From positions 1,674,001 to 1,738,000 of the forward strand of contig RCSZ01000007.1 of NCBI GenBank assembly GCA_014898425.1: DNA of 64,000 nucleotides, in the 5' to 3' direction. Shown piece by piece: positions 1 through 9,974 of this stretch (position 1 is its first letter; every line of letters starts with the position of its first letter). Source of the stretch: Botryotinia globosa. Lineage: Eukaryota > Ascomycota > Leotiomycetes > Helotiales > Sclerotiniaceae. The notes beneath the pieces were generated by a model. The model did not search any database, had not been told where the DNA came from, and saw only the letters and a list, made by a program, of their open reading frames with translations. Position numbers and translations under genes: made by a program.

Positions 1-523
1 CTGTCCTCACAAAAGTCGAGACCGAAATCGATTCGAGAACAGTCTGGGCTATACTTTATTCGCAACACGGCCAGACTTCCCCCAGAGCGCTAGCCCATTG
101 TTTTTTACAGGATCGTTGATGTCAAAGCTCGCTTCTGAGATTATGGAGGTCAATGCCTTATTCATATTGTCCAAGCTTCATCTGCGAAGCCATCTCATCA
201 GTATTTACGAGGAAAGAAAGAAAGCCGACCATTTTGATGATCACGTAAGTATCTTTTACTGCTCTTCTTCTCATGCATCACTTGATCAGATGAATGATTA
301 GAGCACCAATATTATTAGAAGTAACTATCGCTGCTCCACGATTCATGCTCATTTTGGAATGTACACAACCTAATGCCGAATGAGGTTAACAACTCGGCTA
401 TATAAGTTGTCTCTCTCGAGGACTTCAATATTGCCGTATCCCAATTGCGTATCTGAAACGAGTGTGGTTATGATTGTGCGGCTAACATACGGTAGCTTGA
501 TAATTTCTACAATTATACTATAG
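1..523 (+). other. Unresolved 5' region of the NLR-like gene
   Basis: This stretch has coding-like segments that I could not join into one model. Positions 3-116 are open in one frame. Positions 98-244 are open in another and end at a good donor (GTAAGT at 245). A short open segment lies near 301-386. The acceptor at 521-523 (TATACTATAG) starts the first exon I can place, which needs one upstream base to keep frame. Either the true 5' exons are here and start before the window, or this part has decayed. No ATG can be assigned. Confidence 0.4.
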
Positions 524-3500
524 GGGTGCCGTTCGAAAGACGCTTAGCGAGGTCAGAGGAAGATATTAATAAGAGTAGCGTCTTAGATCATCTTGATGAC
601 TTGAAGGAATGTAAGTAGATTCTCTTTGAAAATGACTGGTACTAAGTTGTAAGCTAATAATCATTTCGAGGCATAATACCTCTTCATGAGTCAAGACTAC
701 ATCATGAGCGCCTTCTTTTGGCGTTAGCAACACCGTTGCGACCTCTAATTGCCCCTTTAAACGAGACTTGGTGGTTGAAAGACCATACGAAATACAAACA
801 ATGGCTTAATTCCCCAGGAACGCAGCTCTTATATCTGCACGGTAATGTAAATGACGTAACTCAGGAAGCGGCAGCACAAGCATTCTATCACCTGGAACAA
901 GTGCAGAGAACACGAGACAAACAAGTTCCGGTGCTCTTCTTTGAATTTGACTCATGGGATACCCGCCGTTGCTCTCTATCTCACATGCTGTCCACTTTCA
1001 TTGCCCAATTGACATGTCACTATCCAAATTGGAAGGACCGGATTGAATATATGAGCTATTGTGTTGAGCAAGAGCGTGGCTGGACCGTCCGTGACCTAAT
1101 AAGTTGGTATCAGCTTTTCAATTTCGAGGATATATCGATTGTGATTGGCCGTTTTGACGAATGTGACGTGGAGTCTCGCAGTGCATTCCTCGACTGGATA
1201 TCATATACCGCTCAGATTAGTGAGTCGCCTTGGAAAATTATTGTGACGAGCGGAGCATCCGAAGTACTACTAGAAGAATTGGGTAGCTGGCCAGAGATTG
1301 ATATCATTGCGCAGTCTTCAGATGACAATGTAGGAAGCATGCAACCGCAAAATCCTCATAAGCATAGAGAAAGCATTTTTTTGCACAAGTGTTTATTAAG
1401 TTTCCCTACGCTGGACGATCATGATCGCTCGATCATAGTGAAGCACCTAGCGGCAAGAAGGATTCCACTGCTCAAGACTGAATTATGGGGAGTTCTATCG
1501 TCTTTAAAAGTTAATGACAGCGAAGGAATCTTAGAATCAGTATTGGACAGTTACTTTCGGGGCATACCAGACCAACACGTTGCGAAATGCGCACTAATGT
1601 GGCTTCTTCACTCGAAGAGGCCATTGTCCAAGAGGGAACTTGCCGAGATCATGTTTCTTGAGAGCGAGGGTGATCATGGAAATTATAGATCTCCCGACCC
1701 ATTGGAAGTTAATAATTTCGTGGTGAAGTTAGAGCTATGGTTTGCAGGGTTCATCGAAGTCGAAAACGATGAGATTTGTGTACGAAACGGCAGACTAAGA
1801 GAAATTTTTGGAAATCCTGTGGGAAGATGTTCGAATACTTATTGGTGGATCGAAGCTTCAGAGGATGGTCATCTTAAAATAGCAAAAACATGCTTGAAAT
1901 ACCTCTCGCGACCGGACACACAAACCAACTTGAGAATCCCGGATGATACTATGAGTGGGCGGAATCCAAGACTCTGTTGGGGTAATCTCTTGTCATATGC
2001 TGCACAGTATTGGTTTCAACACTTCCAATCCGCAAAAGACTCACAAAATTACCCTCTGGAGATACTGACAGGTCTAATTCAAAATATTCACCTTGAGAGT
2101 TGGACGAGGATGTTTTGGGAGTTATCAAGCCCAATAACAAGGAGTCCTTCTCCTTGGGAGTCACCATTTCCAATTTTTGCTGGCCAAGGTGAAATAGATC
2201 TCATCAAAAGCAAGAATGACGAAGACTTCGGTGCAGGGTTAGTTGAAGCAAGTTTAAATGGCAGGCAGTCTACGGTTCAGAGAATGCTAGATATTCACGA
2301 CTGCCCGACGCCTATCCTTCTCAATGCTATTCAGTCATCTACTGCAGGGGGACATGAGCAATTGGCAATTGACCTTTTAGGTCGTTTGCCGACTGAAACC
2401 AACTTGAGTATTCAGCAATGGGGGGCAAATATTCTTTGGAGATCAGCCAGAGCAAACTTTTATCATTTGGCAGACACTGTGCTCAGTATGGGATGCCCTC
2501 CTGATCCTGAAGTCAATTATGGCACCGAATGGAACTTGACACCTTTGTCCCAATGTTCGATTAACGGCTACTTTGAAATGGCCAAAGTTCTCGTGGAACA
2601 TAAAGCGAACGTGGAATTCCCGAGCTTCAAGAACAGGACTCCGTTGGCATTGGCTGCTGTGAGAGGTCACGCCAGCATAGTTAGATTTCTAGCAACACAA
2701 GTCAATGTCAAGATAGATGCTGTTGATATAGATGGCTTTGGACCAATAGACTACTGTTGTCTTTGGGGAAATCATGAAGTTGCGACTGAGTTGCTGCGAC
2801 TCGGAACAGAACTGAAACTACTATCTGACGATCAGATTTCACCACTAGTCATGGCTGCACAAAATGGGAATGATAGATGTATTGAGCTTCTGCTTGGCCA
2901 TGCGAAAGCTGATAGGGATATTTCAAGCCGCTTGAACATTGACGTAGCTCTTTTTCATGCCGTCCAACACGATAAAATCACGACATGCCGTATACTGCTA
3001 GATGATGGTGCAAATATCGATGCAATTAATTACGGATATCCTCCCCTCACTACAGCAGTCAAGTGCGGCAACGAAGAAATCGTCAAACTACTGCTCGATC
3101 GTCGCCCGCATCCAAATGTCAACCTAAAAGGCGAGGCCGGACAAACTGCCCTTTATATAGCGGTATGCATGAAGAACCTGGCATTGATTCGTTTATTATT
3201 GGACAATGGCTCCAATCCAGATGTGGCAGTTGATGGTCCATACGTGGCTTTGCACAGCGCAACCACTGATAGTGAGATTACTAAAATGTTAGTCGGGCAT
3301 ATTAGGAACTTTGAAGTGCGAACCCCTCAGAACCTCACGTCACTCATGCTTGCAGCAGAGTTTAATGAAGAGTCTGCGAGAATTTTGATTGAGCACAAAG
3401 CTAAGGTCAACGCTAAGGTTCCTCTAGACAATGAGTTCTGGGAGGGATGGACACCTATATTTTTTGCTGCTAATGCAAACAAACCAACCACTGTCGCTTT

Positions 3501-5141
3501 GTTAGCAAAGGCTGGTGCAGATCTCAAGCACAAGGCTAAGGATGGCAAAAGTGCGCTGCACTTGGCAGTGGACGGCGATGCTCTAAGTGCTTTAATGGAG
3601 TTTCACTCGCAGATCGACTTGAACCAACCAGACAACCAAGGATACACGCCCTTACATATGATGGGAAGTCTCACATTGAAGAACGTCCAATATCTCATTC
3701 GAGGAGGTGCAAAAATCAATATTCAGGCAGATGATGGAGGTACACCGCTTCAGGTTGCGGTAAGAAGTAATGGAAACAACGCGATAGAAATTGTATCTTA
3801 TCTGCTTGAACACGGGGCCGACCCAAACTTATCTGGAACTGAACCAGGCAAAGATGATCCGCCTCTTCATCATGCATGCAACAATCTATCACTGAAGCTT
3901 TCCAAACTGCTGGTGGAGAATGATGCTGATGTTAATAGATCTTCATTTGGGATTCTAGGAACGCCGCTCATAGCAACATGCCTGAAATTTAAATTATCTA
4001 CCACGGAAGAGGCTGAAGCCGAAGATGTAGAGGAACTTCTACGTTGCCTCCTCGAAAAAGGTGCTGACATCAATGGAACACATAGCCGCTGGGGTAGTAC
4101 ATTTGGCGTGGCTTCGATGTTCATGGAACCAAAGATAGTTAACCTACTGCTAGAGAAAGGGGCGTCGATTCATACCCAGGACTTTTGTGGCAGGCTACCC
4201 ATTCACTTAGCTGCTATTAACGGTAGCAAGAACCTAGACATCGTCATTGAAGCAGGCGGTGATGTTACTGCCAAAGATAAGCTCGGTCGCACGGCACTTC
4301 ACTACGCCTGCCAAGCAGGCCGTTCGAATACCGTCAAGAAGTTGTTAGATCTCGTGGGGCAAGAAAGGGTGAACGAAACGGACATTGACGGATGGACCCC
4401 TCTATGCTGGGCAGTACGGGGTACAGGGAACATCATAAAAGAAGGGCACGCTGGTGAAGCTGCGAATGAAATTGAAACTATTAGAATACTGATAGAGCGC
4501 GGTGCGAACAGATCTGCCCAATGTTATGTCAAGGGGAAGCCCTGGTCACCGCTTCGAATTGCTAATTACAGGGGAGCCGATGACAGTGTTATTGCCCTCC
4601 TCAAGAACTCTGGTGGCCCCAACGAAGACGAAGTACTCGCTGGAGCATCTTCAGAAAATTTTGGACAGTATGGCGCAAATGTTTCCAGCCCCAAAAAGCC
4701 CTATCATAGGATCGCGTGGACTTGTGATGGATGTTTATGGGTAAACCCTGACCCTTCCCCCACCCACAAACCCCTTTTTCACGAGATGATATGCAGTGCA
4801 AGCATTTGCTTAAAGTCAATAGACAAGAGGCTTGCTTATTCTTACATAAGTAATTCCAATATGGTTAACTGACGTCAAGCTAGGAGATGTGGGGCTTACG
4901 TTACCAATGTAATGTGTGTTTAGACTTCACATTTTGTGTCAAATGCTACGACCACCTAGACATTGTACACGCCGAATTTCCTAGCCACATGTTCAACAGA
5001 TACGACCCCGAATTTGAGCACGATGATTCGAAATCGAGTAGTGGGGAGGCAGCAGATGATGATAGCAGTTCAAGCATCTCAGAAAGCACTGGTTCAGAGC
5101 CTGAGGAGATTGCTAGAATTGAATCAGAGGAATCCGAATAA
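524..5141 (+). CDS. NLR-like protein: degenerate NACHT, ankyrin repeats, C-terminal ZZ zinc finger (5' incomplete)
   Basis: The model has exons 524-610, 671-4740 and 4884-5141; introns 611-670 and 4741-4883 both keep frame. The N-terminal part resembles fungal NACHT proteins: a WLKDHTKYKQWL segment, then LLYLHG where the P-loop should start (about 829), and a Walker B-like IVIGRFDECD near 1140-1168. The Walker A lysine/serine stretch is absent (HGNVNDVTQEAA instead of GxxGxGKS), so nucleotide binding is doubtful. From about 2530 to 4600 there are many ankyrin repeats (TPLxxAxxxG, LLxxGA). The second intron splits a ZZ finger: CDGC lies before it, and YQCNVC and FCVKCYD after it. A Ser/Asp/Glu-rich tail ends at TAA 5139-5141. 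By family the role would be intracellular recognition or heterokaryon-type immunity; that is inference. The start is not established. Confidence 0.8.
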
Positions 5142-6721
5142 CTCGTGGTGCTAAGAAATGACCACGAACAAAGTGATTCTGATGAAAATGCGAATAGTAG
5201 CGAGTCGGAGGATGACAAATAGGCAGTGATTTTTGTATCAGTATATAAGTCATGCTTTGAAGGTTAGGCTTAGAGAGTACAATTATTAAGACTTTACTCT
5301 CATATCTATATATATATATGCGAAATGGTGGTGAACTTTGCTTGCCACAGGCCATTTAATAAGTGTACACCTCACACAGACAGACATCAAAATAGAAATT
5401 CCTCATGTCATAATCAGAACATTGTTGAATAGACAGCACACATTAATACTCAGAAAAATCGGAATAAGAGAGAAAAAAATCTATTTCGTTTTGTCCACAA
5501 TTACGTACAACCCGACCCAACCCCATATCATGACCAGCTAGGTAAGATCAAAGTAAGATACAGAAACAACGGTCTGTGGAAATTGTGGAAAGAAGATACC
5601 CACAGCAAAATATCATCGAGATACAATACGTTCCTCAGTTCGCAAAGCTTCTCTCTGTAGTTCACCATTTTACAATACAGAACTATGGCTCGATTTTGAC
5701 TAAAAAATGTGTTTCTCATCAAAAAATTGCACAATACACAGAACTTCCGGAGATTTTCTCTATATATCAAGACAGCTAAGTTAAATCCACTGTTTCCCTT
5801 TTCACTTCTCCGTTCTTTCTATTCATTAACAGTTTACATGCAGCAGAATTTCAACCTTCAGACTACTACTCCTCCCATAACCATACTTGATTGTGATATA
5901 GTGATATTGATTCCTTATCTTTGATCAATCCTTAAATGACTACGCCTACCAGTTCTGCATCCTGGAATCTATATATAAGGTATGTGAGAGATAGAAGCAT
6001 ACTATGAGCTTGTAATATTCATATGCATCATCGCAAGTGCAACCTACCTTCGTTTCTTCCCGTCATACACCTGATTGTTTTGGTCTTCCTTACTTTAAAT
6101 GAACATCGTCTAGTGCGATGACTTCTTTGGTCTTCATGGAATGAATTCATTTGTTTATTGAATATATTCCGTATTCATTGGCGGCGGCTTCTCACCAATT
6201 TGAGTCTCCTTCATCGTTTAGTGAGGCCGAGGAAGAGCATGCATGAGGTCATCAGGGTAGAAGGGCGGAAGAGAAAGATAATTTTATGTGGTTATGCGGC
6301 ACACAAATCATAAGGATCAAAACAAGATACTGTATAAGATGAAACATGTAAATGGTAGCATTCCACCGTGCGTAATTATCTCCGTGGAAGCAACCGTAGA
6401 GCAAGTTATCTAGATACATTCCTAAAAAGTACAATATCGAGCCAAGCCATGAATAATGGGCTATCAAGCACAATGGCAAGACTCAAGAAACAAGCGACCA
6501 TAATCCCGTCAACGTGTAATTGATTACGAAAACCCCTTCCATCCAGAAATAGACTAAAGGAGAACAAATGAAACCACCATATAGCCGAAAAACCACTTTG
6601 AAAACAGGTAGGATGAGCTAAAAGAAACCCATCAAGCAACCAGCAGTTGACAAATTAGTTTTAAAAACCAAGGAAGCAAAGAAATACCAAAACACCCGCT
6701 TGAGAGTCAAGTCACAACCAA
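5142..6721. other. Intergenic region, AT-rich, convergent 3' ends
   Basis: About 1.6 kb between two converging genes. It holds the presumed 3' UTRs and AT-rich sequence, including a short TA run near 5310-5320. Only small random reading frames occur. Positions 5142-5221 continue the upstream acidic reading frame past its stop (see findings). No RNA gene or repeat family was recognised. Confidence 0.6.
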
Positions 6722-8221
6722 CTATTCATCATCATCAACCTCATCTACAGCAACAGCAATAGGCTTTCTTCCCTTTCTATCCCTCTTTGGAACCTGAACA
6801 CTAGTAGCCAGAGACTTGGAGCGTTTTAAAATCGATCGTTCATCAAAATCATAGAACTCTCGTCCGTTTCGATTCCAATTCGATTTGCAACCACCAGGTG
6901 CTCGATGAATGCCATGGGTAGAAGCAAGTTCTTCCGAGATATGCTTCCAGAGAGGAGCATCGTAGAGTTTAACGAGATCGGGGCGCTTAGCTTCGATTTC
7001 TCGACGTTTGACAAGACATTCGTAGAGCTTGAATGTTTCATCATCAGTCCAGGCGGAGCGACGGGGTTTACTGGAAGGACCAGTTCTGCGAGAAGAGCGG
7101 GGTGTTTTGCGAGGTTTAGAGGACGCTTTGCTGGAACTTGATGAAGGGGAGGTGCCAGATGCAGTGATTGAGGAAGAAGAAACTGGAGCTGTAGTGACTG
7201 AGGTAGACGAAGAAGCTGGTGTAAAAAGAGATGATTTGGTGATAGGCATCGTGCGCTTCTTGGTAGGTCGACGAGGAGACTTGAAATAATCTTCTTCATC
7301 ATGAGACTCGTCAGCATCGTGTTCTCGCTTTCTATTAAGGGAAGATGGACACGAAGTAGTATCTAGTGATGCGGGCAAGATGTGTTTTCCACTAGATGAT
7401 TGACCTGGACATGAGATAGATTTTCCACCAGAATAGTTTACTAGTGCAGTTGTCTTTTGCTGAGAAGACGGTGGTGTAAGTTGATTGTTCGTACCAGAAG
7501 ATTCGCCGTTATACTTCTGTGGCGAGTGCTCTTTCAGAGAGGCTTCGATGGTAAGGGCGAGCTGTTGGTCGTAGATTGGTCCATCGAAGTTGGTAACTGA
7601 CTTCTCGACATAATTTTCATCGTCTAAATCATCGACATCGGAAACATTGGAGGTGCCTCTAACAAATTCCTCTGGCTCGGATTGGTATTCAGAGTAGTCG
7701 GCATCTGAAGACTCGTACTCAAGCTGATTGAGAAGTTGATCGGTAACAGGAGATTCTTGCTGAGAAGCTTCCAGCTCGGCAGCCTCTCCAAAGGATTGTT
7801 CTTCGATAGGCACTTTTTCAAATTTTGCAAGTCGAGCATTGAGCGCTTGCTCTACAAGGACTTGGGAGTGTATTGCTGCATAAGCAAAGGGCTTAGGAAA
7901 TGGGTGCACACTCTTGCCTTTGCCTCCAGTCGCAGGGGCTGGTGTCTCGTATACAGCAGCCTCTTCGTCATTTGGATTGATATGAAGACGATATGCGTGA
8001 TGGAGATCTTGGCAGACTCGATGTTGTGTTAGCTCCGGATCAATTAAGGCTTCGTTAACTAAACCATCAGCTGTGCAACCAAATTGGCTGAGATTATCGT
8101 TTAACCACTGCACTCCACCTTCCTGAATATAAAAGAAGGATGCCATGACAGACAGAGCTTTTTTTGCAGAGTCCTCGTCCATATTCGCGAAGGAAAATTC
8201 GGTAGGCTTGGTAAACATCAT
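6722..8221 (-). CDS. Myb/SANT-like domain nuclear protein
   Basis: Single-exon gene of 499 aa starting at ATG 8221. The N-terminal 110 residues (from MMFTKPTEFSFANMDEDSAK) look folded. The middle is acidic and Ser/Thr/Pro-rich, with basic nuclear-localisation-like runs (RPTKKR, KPRKTPRSSRR). Near residues 390-460 there is a SANT/Myb-like helix set: RSAWTDDETFKLYECL, an LWKHISEEL helix, then CKSNWNRNGREFYDFDE, followed by a basic tail (KRDRKGRKP) and an acidic end. This fits chromatin or DNA binding, but no specific orthologue is recognised. It shares a 979-bp intergenic region with the divergent ureidoglycolate lyase gene. Confidence 0.8.
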   Translation of the reverse strand: MMFTKPTEFSFANMDEDSAKKALSVMASFFYIQEGGVQWLNDNLSQFGCTADGLVNEALIDPELTQHRVCQDLHHAYRLHINPNDEEAAVYETPAPATGGKGKSVHPFPKPFAYAAIHSQVLVEQALNARLAKFEKVPIEEQSFGEAAELEASQQESPVTDQLLNQLEYESSDADYSEYQSEPEEFVRGTSNVSDVDDLDDENYVEKSVTNFDGPIYDQQLALTIEASLKEHSPQKYNGESSGTNNQLTPPSSQQKTTALVNYSGGKSISCPGQSSSGKHILPASLDTTSCPSSLNRKREHDADESHDEEDYFKSPRRPTKKRTMPITKSSLFTPASSSTSVTTAPVSSSSITASGTSPSSSSSKASSKPRKTPRSSRRTGPSSKPRRSAWTDDETFKLYECLVKRREIEAKRPDLVKLYDAPLWKHISEELASTHGIHRAPGGCKSNWNRNGREFYDFDERSILKRSKSLATSVQVPKRDRKGRKPIAVAVDEVDDDE

Positions 8222-9200
8222 CGTGAAAGAATAGGCATGGATTACAATCGAGAGCTGTGAAATTTAGAAGTTGGTATATTCGAAGTGTACGTTTGAACGG
8301 TCACAGGAAGAAGCTACCCAAAAATACAAAAAAAGAAGGATATAGGTAAAGCCATACCAAGTACACCATGAATTCGAAGCTATCTTCAGACAATAGAAGG
8401 TCTATTGACTCTATTGTTCCCAGTGACATGCTCAACAAGGTGTTCGCCATGATCGTAGCGAGAGCAATAACAATAGGAAAATTTGAATTGCGCCGAAAAA
8501 CTCTGCAATTATGACAGGATTTTCTCGCTACTGATTATTGTTTTCAAGAGTGAATTGCCTTTCTTTCAAGTACAACGGGAAATCCTTGCCGGTAAGATGC
8601 GAGTTGAGCAGAGATAATGGAACAATAGAGACTAGAGAGGTAGATTCACTGGTATTGTATTGATTTCTTCCCGAAGGTGAAGGATGAACTGGAAGGCCAA
8701 TGAAAAATTGCGCCTTTGTGAGATATGTAGAAGGTGAAAGTCGGAGGGACCGCATCGCATCATCAAAATAAGGTGCAATATTGATGCAATACCTGTCTGA
8801 GATATTGTTATAATAGTAGTGAGGACGACGATATACCACAAGGAGGCAGTGGATCAAACAGACATGATATATTGAACAGAGATGGTATGTCGAAAGGAGA
8901 TATAATGTGGGAAGGAGGTGGTATAGGTACCCATTGAAAGGATAGAAATATAGGAGGAGTAGCGCCAAAAAGGAATCTGAATACTCAAGCCTCGACACAC
9001 TATGTAGAAGCGTACAATTCAGTTGTAAGGTCCTCGAGAATGAACGATGGAGGAAGGAGCTCGAGAAGGGGAGGGGGCCAGAATGATCACGTGTCAATCA
9101 TCCACGTGATCATACCCACTTTCGACTTTCACATGATGCTCGGAAAGACCAGACAGCATCCACGTAAACCAAAGCAAATACATCAAGAACAATTATTAAG
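8222..9200. promoter_or_regulatory. Divergent intergenic region between the SANT-like gene and ureidoglycolate lyase
   Basis: This is the only space for both promoters. Its main feature is the perfect 11-bp inverted repeat at 9083-9113 carrying CACGTG on each arm, about 90 bp before the lyase ATG. A 189-codon frame on the minus strand (8528-9097) covers much of the region but looks non-coding (Tyr/Leu/Ser-rich, no motif) and was not called. Confidence 0.5.
9083..9113. promoter_or_regulatory. Perfect inverted repeat with two CACGTG cores
   Basis: The arms ATGATCACGTG (9083-9093) and CACGTGATCAT (9103-9113) are exact reverse complements, separated by 9 bp. Each contains the E-box-like CACGTG recognised by bHLH factors. 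The element ends 87 bp before the ATG of the ureidoglycolate lyase gene, a typical activator distance. A role in that gene's control is inferred from position. Confidence 0.55.
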
Positions 9201-9974
9201 ATGCCTGTGACTATCAAAGCAAATATCAAAGAAAAGATAATTCATACAAAACCACTCAATCAGGATGATTTTGCAACTTTTGGGACTGTGATTCAAAACC
9301 CCGCACCAGCGGTGATCCCATCATCAACGATCAAAACCTTACCACCATATGCGGTACAAGCCAACCAAGGTACCGCGCTCAAATACCTAGATGTCACGCA
9401 TATGAAGGATTACTACGGGAGCGCTCCTAGTCAACGGGTCGCGAATGCAGTCATGAACATGTTTGTATGCGCACCTCGCTCGCTTCTCCCGTCTCACGAT
9501 AGCAATATCGGGGGGTTATTTCCGGTCACCATACTGGAAAGACATCCTTTCACGACTCAAACATTCATACCTCTCGGGATATCACCCTCGGAGCAAGAAG
9601 ATGTATGTTACTTGGTTGTCGTAGCACCGAGTTTAACGCCGTCATCAGTCGATGAAACCTTACCTGTCCCCGTTCTCTCCCCTCAAACAAGCACGAGTGA
9701 TGATAATGTTGAGGACTTGCCCGGTCGTGGTTTACCAGACCTGAATAGAATTCAGGCTTTCTTAGCGAATGGTTCACAGGCGGTCACCTATGGAGCGGGG
9801 ACCTGGCACGCTCCGATGGTGGTCGTGGGGAAGAAGCCCATTGACTTCGTCGTGGTGCAATTTGCAAATGGGGAAGGAATTGAAGATTGTCAAGAGGCAG
9901 AGCTGGAGACAACGGATAAGGATATATGCGTGGCAGTCCCTAAGCTGTCAAGGAATGCGACGTGGAAATTATGA
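9201..9974 (+). CDS. DAL3: Ureidoglycolate lyase
   Basis: Intronless, 257 aa. The protein matches the ureidoglycolate lyase/hydrolase (AllA/Dal3) fold family. It opens with PLNQDDFATFGTVIQNP, has an ILERHPFTTQTFIPLG strand pair and ends with AVTYGAGTWHAPMVVVGKKPIDFVVVQFANG, the typical cupin-like strand with the W-H-A-P metal/substrate motif. The family cleaves (S)-ureidoglycolate to glyoxylate and urea, the last purine-specific step of allantoin use as a nitrogen source. An insertion rich in Pro/Ser/Thr (about residues 150-180) interrupts the core, as is common in fungal members. No other allantoin-pathway gene is adjacent. The start is the first ATG in a good context (AAGATG). Confidence 0.93.
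   Translation: MPVTIKANIKEKIIHTKPLNQDDFATFGTVIQNPAPAVIPSSTIKTLPPYAVQANQGTALKYLDVTHMKDYYGSAPSQRVANAVMNMFVCAPRSLLPSHDSNIGGLFPVTILERHPFTTQTFIPLGISPSEQEDVCYLVVVAPSLTPSSVDETLPVPVLSPQTSTSDDNVEDLPGRGLPDLNRIQAFLANGSQAVTYGAGTWHAPMVVVGKKPIDFVVVQFANGEGIEDCQEAELETTDKDICVAVPKLSRNATWKL

Noticed and set aside
8528..9097. 189-codon minus-strand frame
   Set aside because: Tyr/Leu/Ser-rich with no motif, it fills the divergent promoter and begins inside the CACGTG inverted repeat. Looks like chance.
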